Origin: Gymnorhina tibicen
Taxonomy: Eukaryota; Chordata; Aves; Passeriformes; Artamidae
NCBI GenBank assembly: GCA_013399875.1
Contig: VXAZ01000289.1
Span: 62,001 to 126,000, forward strand
DNA: 64,000 bases
Direction: 5' to 3'
The position numbers and the translations under genes were made by a program. Of the stretch, positions 30,101 to 45,100 are shown one piece after another. Numbering within the stretch: the first letter of the stretch is position 1; every line of letters begins with the position of its first letter. The notes below the pieces were generated by a model. It was not told the origin of the DNA, did no database searches, and worked only from the letters and a program-made list of their open reading frames with translations.

Positions 30101-33100
30101 TACGTATTAAGCTCTGTCACACTAACAAAATACATCACGTTTAATCAACACAGGTACATTCATAGCTCATTCATATTCTTGTGCTGAGCTGGATCCACAG
30201 TGTACTTCTTTAGACTTGAGAGTGAAACATACCTCAGACTCCAGAACTGGAAAGATGACTCTACTGCTATTCAAAAGAGAAGCCTTGGATCAGGAAATAA
30301 TTAACATAAGCAGAGAATCTGCTTGAGATATTGTGGTTAAGATGAAGAGTTTGACAATAAATAAGAGTCTAAAAGAAGTTCAGAAGGTCTATCCTTGCGA
30401 TATGTAATTTTTTGCATCCATTTTGAATCAGTCCTTCAGTATAAACAAAGCACTGCATCTATTTTCTAGATAAGCACTATATCTTTTTTTTATCCCAGTT
30501 TAATAAAACTATCGGCTGGTATCACTGTTTAGATTTTGTTGTTTGCATTCACAGATACAACTGAGATTCAAGCTAGCCTGCACTACATCAAAGTGTTCAT
30601 CACCAACACCCTTCAGTGAAACCTTTCATTTACAAGGGAAATATTGCTCCATACAAAAACTGTAAATCAAATGAATTCACATTCCTGTTTATACAGTTTC
30701 TTCAGCATCCCTAAAAGTAGCTATTGAGAAGATTTACACAGGCCATATAAAGAAGATTTTTGTTTTCCTGTACAAAGAGAGGAAAACAACATCAGAATAG
30801 GATTCAAAATAGATTTTAAAAACCCACCTCGTACATTACTAGAATTTTGAAGGAGCTAGATACAAAAATTATAAACTGGTACAGATACAGGCAAAAACCA
30901 CATAACAACAGACTCTGTAATATGCAACAGCCATATAATATGCAACTTTCATATGCCAAAAAGAACAAAAACACTAGATAGGTTCACTAAACTTATGTTT
31001 GAAAAAACAAGCCTAAGATTAGACATCTACACACAGAATATACAGTTACAGTAGTACAAACTCGTGAAATATGTTATTACTTACAGGATCCAAATGTAAC
31101 ACTTCATAAGGGTTGTATTCTTGATACTCTCTGTCTGTTTTGGAAACTTTGTATGCAAGAAACAAAAATAATGCCCAGCCAGCAAGGAGGACTATTTTCC
31201 TGTTTGGAAGAAAAGAATTTTTTAAATACACAAATCCACTAGCTCTAGCACCATTCTAATAACATTAGAAGCCATTTGATATCACTCTTCAAGAAACAGT
31301 ATTAAAACAGCAAGAAACATTAAAGCAGGTATTAGTATTTCAGTTTTAATACCACTTTTTCTCCTAGTTTTCAACAAAGACAATCCACTATCACAAAGTC
31401 TTTTTCTGTTCTTTAAATGTCTGTCCTCAGCAGGTATACATTAGTATTTCCTATTTTTAAAGGACAATTTTAACTAGATCCTACACAATGTGTTAAAAAG
31501 AATAAAACCAAAACACAAAAAGCTGACACAGGTGCATTAACAGACAGTAAAATATTTTGAGGGTGGGAGTGACAAAGAACTGATGGATAAAAAGCCTTCA
31601 CCTTCAAACATACGTAGTTAATATTCTTTTATATTTGAATATATACGTTCACATACTAGGTATTTAAATCAAAAGATATCACTAGCACTACTAATTTCAG
31701 TGAGGGAGAATTATTATTTTGAACAAATAAATACATTGTTTACTTTTTTTTTTTTACAGATGAGGCTCACTGGTCTCATTTATCAGATTTTTATATAGGA
31801 CAAGCAGCATACATCTTGATTTCAAGCCCTACTAGATAATAATGATTACCTATTAATTATTCAAATACAGCAGATTGCAAATCTCTCTTCAGTGATGCAA
31901 AAGTAACTAATTCCTGCCATAAAAAAAGCAACTAATTGGTTTGATTACAAACCGATATATTTTTATTTTTAAAAGAGTAAGAATTGCTTTAATGGGAAGT
32001 CATGCAAATGAAACATACGTACTTCACTGTAGGAATTATGTTCTGCTGCGGTTTTAGCAGTCGCAAGCGGTACCACAAGCATCTTCCATATACATTCCTT
32101 ATATTCTTTAATCGAATTTGTTCTATAAAAATAGAGAGATTGTGATTAACCAAGCTGACAAAACGCAGAACAACAAACATGCTCACCTCACCCCAAAGCA
32201 GGCAGTACAAGGTCAGTTGGAGGACTAACAGAAGGTCCAGCATTACCAGAGGAAAGAATGCTTCTCATCCATTTAAGATGAGACGCTCACACGCATAAAC
32301 ATAAGATGTTGGTGCGATTACTGTCTCTACCTAAAAGGAATCCATTCTATTTTCCATATGCCACATAGTAACTGTCATGTGTGAACCCAGCCTTTGCCTG
32401 TCTTACGTGCACCTGCAAACTTTGCTTCTGCCACTCAACTCCAGAAGTTTCCCATTTCAGTATGTCAGCTACTGCATGCAGGAAAGACAAACAAACAAGC
32501 AGAACACAACCCACAGGCAAACTGGTGTTTGTATACAAAGAAAGAGTACAGCAAGAGCACCAGCTCCTTCCTCAATTCAAAATATGATGCATTTTCTTCC
32601 CCTTTGTGACATCTGCTTTTATAAGCTGCCTTTTCCCACTCTTTCTGTTGTAGGGGAAAAGGAAGGGAGATAAAGATAACAGGTACTTGTAAGCCACGCA
32701 GCTCAGTAATAGTGCCCTTGGCAAGGGAGTTCTCACATAAATGACAGTCAACAAGATTTCCTCCCATGGTCCTTTTAGGACAGGATGGGGCTGGAAGGAA
32801 ATTGTATTTATACTGTCAAACTCACCATGATGAGGCAGGGAACCTCTGTTAAGAGAGTTTTATTGTATTTCAGAGCTAATCAGGACCAACTTAGCTTTGG
32901 TCAAGGAATTCTTTTATACTATGAAAACTACAGTGGAAAGCAAATAACTTGTACAGAATTCCTCTAAGCACTGAAATTATATGTTATAATTAAACTCCTG
33001 TTTAAGTAACTTGTCTCTCCATAAACTATGCAGTCTGACTTGTAACACTTCTGAAGTGAGGATGTCACTGTAACTACCTTACTTTCAAAGGAATAAGATC

Positions 33101-36100
33101 ACTTGGCCCTTTTCAGACTAAAGAAGAAGGAATCAAGACAAAAGAAAATTCATTCGGTCTCAATACACTTAGATATTGCTGGTGAACAAAATTTAAAAGA
33201 CAATAATGAATTATATAAATACAGGAATTATATTAACAACTTTGATCCAAAGCACACATCAGTCATATCCTACTAAGTCTTAAATCTCAACTTAGCACTT
33301 TTGACCAGGTGATGCCCTCATGGAATCACAGGATGGTTTGGGTTGGAAGGGACCTTAAATATCCTCTAGTTCCAACCACCCGGCTATGGGCAGGGATGCC
33401 ACCCACTAGACCATGTTGCTCAGAGCCCCATCCAGCCTGGCGTTGAACTCCTCTTAACTAAAATAGCAGTTATGATACATGAAGACATTTTTATTTAGCT
33501 GATTTCTAAAAGCTAATAGTGGAAGACAGTGACAACCTCTGTTTAGTTATTCTGAAGGTGCTGGAAGGTGGGATATGGTATTGATCTGCTTGAATTTCTA
33601 AGCAAGCACACAATTCAGATGAAACACATAGAATTCAATTAGCAATCACCGAACTCTTTGAGGCAGGAGAAACGTGACCATTGTGCTCCACATCAACCAT
33701 GAGTTCAGATTTAAGGCAGATTAGATGTGAGCACTGGATGGTACTTCAAACTCTGGCTGATTTGGCAGAAACAGAGTGGGAACACCCATGATGACACGTG
33801 GGCACCCATGAACTAGTAAAGTAGGCAACTATTAACGCTTGTACAGACAAGGTACCGAAACCAGAAAAAAAGTGTATCAGCTTATTCTGAACTACCTAAT
33901 TCTAGAGAGTATAGCTTCCCCTGAACTTGATATGACATTAAACAGTTTGATGCAATTCCTGTGAAGATTATATTAGTCCCATCACCCCCAAAGACAGAGA
34001 GAGATAATCAAGGATAATTCAGTCCCCAGCATCTGATTCAACTCTTGCCGTGCTTCAAAATAAGCTTCCAAACTTCTCTCACTGTTTTGTGCAATAGACA
34101 AACTGCACAAGTATTTTACAGGTCTCCTGATCTGCAAAGATTGTTCACATACCTAAAACACAAAACTTCCTAAACAAAAAAGAATATGACTAAAATTTGG
34201 TTAAGCAATCCCCCACTTAGTTTTACTTATGTAAGACTTTAGAAAGCACTGTGAAGGAAAAATTCAGCAGACAATGGAAACATTGAAAATGCAACACTCA
34301 CTCCCTAGTGGTAGAATGTAAATTAATTTGGCATTTTTTCTCTTTGCTTTTTTTATTTTAAGACAACAATTGTGGGAGATCTCTCTTGGTTCAAAACCGG
34401 ATCCACCACAACCGGCAGCTAACTGTTACTTAAAATTAAATTACAAACTTAAAGCAAAACTAAAGAGACAGAACTAAACAAAGAATAAGCATTTCAAAAA
34501 GCAACCCAACCAAACTTGATGCCATTAAAGACTACACTGACAACTAAGTCATGAGGATGAAAAAGCTTTGCAACAGGAACAGGGAAGAAAGTGTTCTGAA
34601 GGTTTTAAATGGTCACTGGACAACTACAAGCCATACTGTGATGCTTTTATGAGAAGGTTATTGATTATACTGAATAAATCAGGCATCAGAAGACTCACAG
34701 AAGACACATGTGCTTAAGCCTAAATCACTTGTTTCAAATACTGTCAATCAATTCAGTTGTTTGGTGCTAAAGCAAGATTACACCAACCGTTCCTCAGTTC
34801 AACCACACGGACCCAGACCAGCACCTGAGCCTTTTAGTGGTTTTGCTAGGATTTTGCAGTTTTAACAAGCTGCTGTGCCTTGACTTCAAAGACCTATGCC
34901 ACAACGCCCCACTTCTCAAACCTGCCAAATGTCCAGCCCTCCAAGGACCAGACGACGCTCTCCTTTCCCTGCTCTGCATCCTCCCTGCAAGAATTGCCAG
35001 TACCTTCCATCTTACCTTGCCAAAAAATCTTCCAAAAATGCCCTAGAGGAAAGCACCTTGGAGAAATGAAACATGGTTGAGCAAGATAAACTGAAGAGCT
35101 GGCAAAGAATCAAATAAAAATTGACCACTAAATGTAGTTTACAACAATCACTGAATTGAGGTTTTGGAACAGCTTTCCAGTAACAGCTGCAGAAGACACG
35201 TTTTGTGACCAGTCTGACAATAGCATCAAAAGAAAAAAAAAAAAACCCAACAACCTGAGCCATGCAGTATGAGCAAAAATTAAGCCCTTTGAATACTTGG
35301 TAAATGGAGTCCTGTATCTGCTACGCTGCACAAGAGGACCTCTTCAGCCAAACATCAAATTAAGACACGATGCTAAGTAGCGATTGCATTTTTTACACAT
35401 GCATCTGAACGACTCTGGATCAAATCTAATTACAGTTGATCAAACAATATCAAAGCAAAAGCATCTTATTGATCTCTTTCTGATCCTGGGATGGCAATGG
35501 TCTCATTTGACTAGCAACCCCAAAAGGAAACAGGGCACTAAAAAGATGAATGATTGTTTACAGTTACCTGTTCAGAACATAAAGAAAGAATCAAATCCTA
35601 CCCAAATTGAGGCTGAACTCCAGACTACTCAAATTATTTGGAGCTATCCTGAAGCATTTCCTCTGTCATATGTCATCATTAACACATGTTAATTTGTGGA
35701 ATTCAAAAACAGGCAGCTACTTGGGAAAAAGAAGGAGCAATACAGACAGCATAACTCCCAGTTTAGGCAGAAAGCCACTGGCAAAACACCATATTAAGAA
35801 AGCTATACTCCTGCTGTATCCGGAAAACCAGGCTTCCTGTTTATTTACAGACAAAGCCTGCAATTGCACCAGAGAAAATACTTATCTTGTTAGGAAGAAA
35901 ATGGTTGCAGGAAAAAGGAAAAAGAAAAAAAGGGAAAAAAGGAGAGAGTAAAATTTAAAAAAAAAATAATTAGAAAAAATTTTTAAAAAGAAAGTTATAA
36001 AAAGCAGTTAAAAGAAAAGACAAGACAAAAAAAAACCACAAAAAAAAACGCTTGCAAAGGCCAGAATACCAGATAATTCCTGTGCTTAACAAAACGAGCA

Positions 36101-39100
36101 GCTTATTACTAATGAGCAAGTTGTGAAAAAATCAGATCTTTTTTGCTTTGCCTTTGCCTGACAAAAGGAGCTTCCTTTTTACACAAGTGGATTTACCATG
36201 CCACAGAACTGGCACACTGCCCTGCAATATCCTGCAGACCTTGATCACACTGGAGTAAATAGCTTACATACTGCTCAAGATTAAGCTTTGCAGTGAAATA
36301 TGAACTGTTCCTTCTTTGGATTTTAGCTCTGGAATTCATATTCTGTCAGGGAAGTGGTTCAGAGTTTTAAAGGCAGACGAGAACAGTTCTCTTGTTTCTT
36401 CTCAGTCTAGATCATGGCTTCCCATTACAGCATAAGAGCACTCCAGACAACATCCTTTGGTATGGGATTACAGGGAGACAAGTGTGTGTCAGGTGGGAGG
36501 AAATGCTTTTCCTCTAGTCAAAATCACTTCTCGTTCGATGGGCAAAATTCTTCACAACAGTGAATCTCTCCTACGGTTTTAGGAATAGGTATTAAAGAGC
36601 CTTGGAAAGCAAAGGCGTAATGCACCCCGTGCACTTTTGAGTTAAGCGCACTAACACTAACCCATGCATCAAGGTACTGTTAAAGCACCCCTCTCACATG
36701 AGGATGTAGACTGCTACTTCATTTCTGTAAATAATCTGGGGAAGCATCCCACGCTTGCTTTATTCCTCTCCACACTGTTCTGGATGCATCCAAAGTTCCT
36801 GAGATTCACAAGCAGATTTTCACCAATACAATTCTTACTCACAAGGGTTCTCACAAGTGCCTTTTATAATAATTTTTAAAATGTATGTGAACATCCAGCC
36901 AAAACGACATCTTAATAAACTTTTCAAGTTCAAGAAATACAACTAGTACTGATACAAAAGAAGACCTGAGTGCCATCTCTTTCATGACTTTGTCAGAGGC
37001 CTTACAGAAGTTTAGGTAGATGACATAGGTTAGTCTTTCTTGTTGACTGTTGCAGTCACCTCTTTTGTATTCCAGGCAACACAGGTATGAGTAGAGAATG
37101 TTTAAGAAAACAATTGACTCCTCTTGATCAGAATTTATGCCAGCCTTTTGAATATCCAGTTCTTTAAGCCAGAGGTGTCTGCTTTTCCTGCATGAGTAAC
37201 ACAGACCACACAGTTCTTGGGTAAAACAGAACAACCTAACAGGTTGGAAAGGGTGGAAAAGAGCTCGGGACGTCACCTAATCTAACCCTGCTGCTATGAA
37301 GAGGTTCAACAAAGCAGCTGCTCAAGGTCTGGCTGCAGGCCTTTTGAGCAGTTTCAAAGAGACAGAGCTCACTGAACCACCTATTCTACAGTTTGATCAT
37401 CCTCATGGGGCAAAAATTTCTCCTGTCTGTCTCAACCTCTGTTCATTTACCAATCACACCATGGGTGAGGACACAGGACATACAAACACAGAAGGAAGCT
37501 AATTACATGTTGAATTTGCTGTTTCCAGAGATTACATTCAGCCTGTGTCTACAACTCAGCCAAGCCTGTCTTAAGCTTGAAGTTCACCCATCTTACATAC
37601 TTGTTCCCAAAGAAACAGGAGGATCCACCCAATCCTTAGGAAGGCTTGACAAATGATCCCTACCTAGACCTAATCTTTTTGTTTCAGGTTCTGGAGGTTC
37701 CAAGAAGTGCTTCAAAAAAAACCCCAAAAAACCCTAAAGAGAGATTCTTTTTCATCCTTCTGAGAAAAAAGAAAAGATTACACAGTTATTGTTATGGGAG
37801 AAAGGCAATTCCAGATGAGAGAACGGAAAGAGGTATAGCTGCAATTATACTGAAAAGTTTTAATCTCCAGAATCTTGTTTCAGCTGCAACAAAGGCCAGT
37901 TTTAGGAAAAAAAATACCACAAATAAGACTACTGGCATCAGTACTTGTATCTAAAGCATATAACAGTTTTAAAGTATCATTATCATTTTTGGCTATTAGG
38001 ATAGCCAAAAGCAAATGAAAAGCTAATATCCAGAATACATGGAAGCCACCAGTTTTCCATCATTCTACCTCAAACAGCAGGAAAGAACAGAAACACGTCC
38101 TAACCTCCTGTGTTCCTTCTACCTTCAGGCTACCAAGAAAAGCAAAGTCACATAGTCTAAAATACAGCTCCAGTGGACTCTGTCAGAAAAAGAAATAGGA
38201 GGAGCTGCACATGAAAATTCTGCCCACCAGTTGTAGACAATTCATCCAAAGGAGAATGGTTTTGAAAGAAAATTACTTCTTTCAGCAAAGAACACAGAGC
38301 GACATAGTTCTGCAGCCCTAGGAAATGCCAAGATCACTTTAAAACCAGACTTTCACAAAACTCATTTATAGTGTGTCATCCTCTCTCCACACCTGAATGG
38401 AAAACTTGTGCCTGTGAAAAGCATCAAGAGATGCAAGTAATACACACATCATCCAAGTCCTGAGTAAAGGTTACAGCCCAGGGGTACCACGGCTGTAAGC
38501 ATTAAATCTGTTCCATTAAAACTGAGGGCAACAGGCTCAGTCAAAACACCCTTGAGAGTTTCCAGGTTTGCTGGATTTTATTCAGGGCTCTACGGTTTCA
38601 GTCCTCTAAAGTGAACACTAAGTAGGCTCCTATTTACTTTCAACAGTTACGTATATATACACATATACATATGCAAAATCTGAACTGCTGGGCTTTTTTC
38701 CACTCCAACAATAACAGAAATTAAGTAATGTATGAACAATTTATCAACCGATTCCGTTTCTCGTATAATGGATGAAGTAGGAAAAGGCTACCCTACTGCT
38801 TCACTAGGCCATCTTTGCTTAACTCTATTGACATTTTCCTTGATAATTATTACAACATAAGACTCCGCATGGATATAGTATGTTATCTGAGAATAATTTA
38901 AAAAATCATAGGATTAGGGAAAAAAAAATACACTGACAAACAAAAAAGCCACTGACAACTACGTTTTAAAAGCAGCAACCCATCTTAGAACAGCAACCAA
39001 GAGGCAGGATTCAAACTCACAGCAAACTCACAAAGTCAGCAACTCCTCTGAAGTACTAAGCAACTTCAAACCTTATTATAATAGGATTGACTTCTACTGT

Positions 39101-42100
39101 AAAACCTCAAATTAAGAGGCATGAAGCAAATTAAATTGATTTTAGAGTGTTCTAAAACGCAGTTGCTTAAATCCAAAAGCCTTCAAATAACCACTAGTGT
39201 TTCCATTAGGATTACTTTTTTTTAAAAAGTAAATTAAAAATTGAAAACATGTTTCAGGACTTTGAATAGACAATAGCAGTGAAGAATTAAATGATCTGAT
39301 AGATGCTTTCTAACTTTAATGTCTATTATTATAAGAATTGTCCTCATTACACTCATTATTTATCTATAAAGAGGTCATGTCCAAGTTAGCCTCTTCACTA
39401 AAACATTTATAGCTGAATAATCTCACCCTAGTTGTTTTCAAAGACATTTTTTCTGTCTGACGCCTTGAAGTGGCTACCTGAAAACAGAGCCTAGACAAGA
39501 ATAAGAGAGTAAAAGTAGATATTTACTTGAAGGGCCTTCAAAGGCCTGGGTAGTCAAAAGGCTACACCCAAGATGGACCCTGGGTCACAGGTTCTTCACA
39601 CTTATAGAAGTTTAGTCCATTTGCATATCAGGGTTAAGTTCCCAATTATAATTTCAATTAATGATGTAATTACCCCAAGTTTGTCCCTCCTCTCAAAGGC
39701 TTTTAGTTTACACATTTTGGGGCCTGGGACAATCAAGGTGTCCTTGAAGTGGAAACCTAGAGTGGCTTGTTATGTCTAACCAGCATGAGAGAACACTACT
39801 GATCAGGCCACACAAAACTTCAGAGTTACACACTAGGCAGTACAGGACTTGAAAAATATAAAAGTTAAGACCTAAAGCATCATGTCTAGTAAATATTCAT
39901 AGAAATAAGCAAAAAAAATCATGTGTTTTGAGAACATGTTAAGTATTAAAACCCCAAGCAGTTCATCAACTACAAAGAGACCTGCAAAAGACTTACCAGC
40001 AAGGCTGCTTTTTCCCAGAGCATGTTTTGCAGCAACTAGATAAAGCTTAAAAGGAACAAAAAGTAACCTAACTTTTCATTCCCACAATTCCACACATATT
40101 TGCTGACCAGAAGATAGTATTTGTTACTAACAGCTTTAAAAAACAGCAACATATTATTCAACATCTAGGAAGTTAACTTCTTTTCAGAGTTTACTTTCCC
40201 AAGCTTTCTGTTTACAGTCAGCCGGGCACAGTTCCACATTACACTACTGCTAATCAAGCCATTTCCAAACCTTGCCCTTCCTATTAGTATACTGTCTCAT
40301 TTGCACTGAAAAAACTGTCAGTGGAACTATGCTAACTTTGAAGCTCTATCACCTAAATTATCAAATTTATAGTAGGGGTGGACCTAGAGGTGCATTGCAA
40401 AACTTTAAAAGAATCTGAGAGGAATAAGAAAACTGGGTATTTTACTATGGAACAACACCCACAGGAGTCAAGGTTAACAATTTTAGATGAAGCCAACAAC
40501 AATGCTGGGCTCTAAGATTACACACTCTTAACTATTAGCTTAATTTTATCAGTTTGGTGTGGGGAGGAAACCAGAACACATTCAATCCAAAACAAATGTA
40601 GACAAAAGTCACTCAGCATATCACCAATCACTAAAAATGCTCGTAGTCAGTTTTGTTCTGATGCACACCCCGAAGAAACTCTAATAAAAGACAGAATTAG
40701 TGGACACAAGGATAAGTACCATATATTCATTTATCATCAGTGAAGTCTTTGGTAAAGGTGAAGTCCTCTAAAGGAAGTAAACACATGGAACAGATCCTCC
40801 TGGTACAGTCTGTTGTTTCCAAAAAGCTTTTTAGAAGTTCCTCTTAGAAGTCTTTCAGGACAACCACCTAACTATTGCAAAAATAAATATGTGACTAGAA
40901 GATAAGAGTGAATGGCCAATTCTCACAGCAGAAGGAAATCACCAGGAGCTCTGCAGGAATCTGTGTTGGAACTACAATACTCACATTTCACTAATAAGTA
41001 ATTTGACTAAAAGGGTGAGCAGTAAAATAAAGCTTCTGGATGATATTAACTTATTCTGGGTAACAAGGACAAGGACATACTGAAAAATTGTAAAGATCAA
41101 GCAAGTGCACTACTGAATGGCACATGAAATTGAGAGTATGAAAACGTACAGAGAAGTGGGGGCTATCCTAATTTTATATATACAAGGATGAGCTCAAGGC
41201 TGACCACTACCTCTCAGGAACGCAATCTTGGTGGTGTGAGAAACTGTTCTACGTAAACCTCAGCTGAATGCTTACTACTAATAAAAATCAGAGCAAGTGT
41301 TTAGAGCATTCCTGTGAGAAAAGGAAAGGATTATTACTCCACCACATAAGCTGGAGGTATGTCCAACCTTGAAGGTGTACATACCTCAAGTATGATGCAC
41401 AGTCCTAGATCCCACCTCTCAAAGAGGGGCAACCAGAAAACATTCAATTAAGGTGAACAAGGACCAACAAATGTATAAGGAGATTTACGTCCAAAATATA
41501 ATCTACAAATCTTCCAGCAGGGAGAGAGTAAAGTGCAAGGAGAGGTAATGGAAGGCTGTAAAAAATTTAAGTGACAGCCAGGACAGACAGGACTGAATGT
41601 TTACTGCCTCTTCCAGTAGAGCAAATAAGGATCGTTAAGCAACCTCAGAAGCACTGCAAAACAAAGGTGATTATTTGCAGTGTGAGCAGCAGGTCTGGTG
41701 ACCCTCCTCACATAGGATGGTATAGATGCTATACCAAAAGAGTTACTGAACTCAAAACCACTGGAAACACAGAGAATACGCAAAGGAAGCACCATTTATG
41801 CTTGTCCTGTTATTCCTTCCTTAAGGTATTCACTTCTGTAATACTACATAAAAGCCCCAACCTGATCTGACCCAGTATGTCTATTCTTTTGTTTCTAAGG
41901 AAAAAAGGGTATTTGAAACTTTACTGGTAAGCCTTTGTGAAGCCACAATGCTTACAAATATCCTAGTTTCAAACAGTTCATCCAGCCAACCATCATAAAG
42001 GAATCTTCTGAATTTAAAATGTTTGTAAGCAATTTCCTGTAAAGGAGAAATATTAGGTAAAAATCTGAAAACACCTCTTCAATCTTCTTAACTGTATACT

Positions 42101-45100
42101 TATTTGAAAACTGGTGCAGACACTAATCTTTTTGCTAGGGAAAGAAATTAAGTACCTATTTTGTGCCTCTCCCTGCTCTTGATACTTCTAGCCAGCACAA
42201 CCCTCCTCACCATGAAACAGAGACATGTGTCAGATCCTGGCTAATAACTGAGGGAAAGGCCTATAAACCCCACAATGGGAGAAGGCAGCACCACAGGGGG
42301 CAAGGATGCAGCAGCAGCCCCAGTCTAGACTTGTTCAAATTGCTGCAGATCAGAACCCTTCTTCACAGGCATGAATTTGAAACACAAATTTAAAAAAAAA
42401 AAAAAAATCACAATCAACAAACCAAAAAAACCCGAACTATGGAATCACTATTGATTCCATTCCTTGTCATTTACCTTGCTTTTCTCTCAAAATTCCTGCT
42501 CCTTCTCCAAGAACCATTTAGCTGCCCATGAAACCATAACTGAATCTAATTCTCTAATACATAGCCTGTATATCCTGGTAGTTTAGTGTCATCTATGTGA
42601 GTAGTTGAGATAACCTTGCAGCAACTATTAAATGAACAAGGCATGCAATAAAACCTTCAGTACACTATTTTCATAAGCTTCCGTAACATAGGATGATTCT
42701 ATTTTTTAAAAATAGAAACTACTTTATTTTTATGTACATGTAATGAAAGATAAAGCTCTTGTAATGGCTTGATCTTTAACTTGCCACAAAAAAAAGCTTT
42801 TCAGCATTTTGTGTTTTGGACAGTCTTGAAGTTACTCAACTAATCTCTAATACAGGGCTATTAATTTTATTTTACTGCTAGAGAGCTACAGTGCTTATAG
42901 TAAAATTACAATACTTTTCAAAAATTCCATGAAAAAATAGGCTTTTTTTTTCCAAAGAACAGAGTAGTTTGGATAACTCTATGCAAACGCTTTGTTTTGA
43001 AAAGTATTTTTAGAGATAATTGCTAGGCATTACTAGAGACATCTCATGATGTTTTGCCCCTTCTTCAAATGTTTCTCAAAAAACCCTACTGCTTCAAAAC
43101 AGCAATATAGTAAAAAAAATTATCAAAACAGAATTAAGTATCACCATTACATTACATTTTGCCTTTTAGCAGTCACCTAATAAACTGTGTTCTTCTGAAC
43201 TTGAAATGGTTTAAGTCAACCATGGCACACTCAATCTCTCAAAAATCTCAATTTGTATGTAATAACAGTTCTTAAATGCATAACTGAGTTTCACTGACTC
43301 TCCTTCCACTTCCTGACACAATGATGAAAGGTTATATTAACAGGAAAGGATAAGCACACACATATGGGCACAAAATGCTTATATTCAGAGATATCAAGTT
43401 TTCACACCCATGCTTATCCACCACATTAGCAATGAGCATGGCATCCTGTGGTTTTATCCTGTCCTTTACCAGCATCCTGTACTTTATCCTGCATTACCAA
43501 ATACCAAAATGCTGTGAAATACTTTGGAGTAAGGTTAATGAGATTTCTGTGAGCTGTGGGCAAGGACAGGCATCACAGTTAACCCACTCCAACCAATCTT
43601 ATCTCACACCAGAGGATTAGAAGCAGCACAAAAGAATTTTACCCAGAGTGGGAGCAGCAGCAATGCTGCTTCCTCTCCCCCAGCTGCTTTGAGGTACAAG
43701 TGCTCATTTACTCCATTACAGATAAAACTGAACAAGTGCTGCCTGCATTCTCTACACTGGCTTGAGTCACATCCAAGTTGCACACTCACTGTTGGTCCTT
43801 AGCCAAATAAACTTCCCCTACTTGCATCTTAAAGCAGGGGAATTATATGAGAATCTCTGACATCAGCCTCAACACACAGAGATGAAAAATACACCAAAAA
43901 GTTACAGGGAAACCTTCATATTGACACTACTACACAGAGATATCCCAGCATAGTTGGCAGAACCAAGAAGTATAGTTCCTAAGACAGCAAACCTTTACAG
44001 GAGAACTTTCTCAGGACTTCTGATCAAGGTTGTGAGTGGCAACCACTATCTACAGAAGTATACAAAAAACCCTACTGCTTCAAAATAGTAGTAGAGTACA
44101 AAATCAACAAAACAGTATTAAGTATCAACATGATACTATATTCTCCCTTTTAAAAGTCACCAAGCAAGCTGTGTTTTTTAAATATTTCTGTACTTTGCCC
44201 AGCCTCAATACAAAAAAAGGCTGGAATAGTACTAGGGTTCTCTAACTGCCTATGCTACTTCCTAGAGGCACAGGAACTTCAAAGATTAGCAGGAAATTGC
44301 CTTCTTTATCCAGATTTTTTTAAGTTTTTCTTTGTATTAGCCCAGTGTTCTTCAAGAAAACTTTAGCTATATCTCACACAGAAACACTTGAGAGGGGAGG
44401 GTGCAAAGGGAAAGTGTTAGTAGTGACCAACAGGGCAACGCATAGCCGGGCTGGGGAGCAGCAACAACAACCACAAAAAAAAAACACAAACAAATGAAAA
44501 GCCAAACATGTCAAGTTAGAAAAAAAACAAAACACCATAGACTTTGTATGGATTTCTATTACAATGAAAGTAAACTAAATAGCTTTTATCCATTTCATAT
44601 CAATACTTTTTTCTGGATATAAAAATGCGGCCATTCATCGGGGTTTTTTCCTTCCCTACAGTAGGTTTTTATGTTCTTAAACTTCAAGAAGGAAGATCTA
44701 CATTCCAAACAGAATAGCTCCTACAGCCTCTTTTCTCTCAGAGAAGAGACTGCAAACTTGTATTAGCATTATCCCTGCATTCACAGCTGTTATTCCTTGG
44801 GGTTTTTAAACTGTTTTCAACATCTTGTTTTGTTCAAGTTACTGTAAAAACTCAGGATAGAGACTTCTACTCTTTCCATCAGCTTTGTAACAAATTATGA
44901 ATACCCAACGCCCTAAAACAGGATAATTTATTTAAGGTAGACCTAAATAAACGAAAAAAGATGAAATAACAAGCTTCCAGATACATGTACATGACTACAA
45001 AGCACATCACAATCTATGACCACCTGTTTCAGCACAGCTTTATAATTATGTGTCTCAATTCAGCAGCAGAGGTATAAGTCAAAAAGTACACGAAGTTCAG

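Noticed and set aside
35384..35951. Two plus-strand open frames of 102 and 114 codons in intron 1
   Set aside because: They have no similarity, and the second ends in the A-rich tract (lysine run), a compositional artefact.
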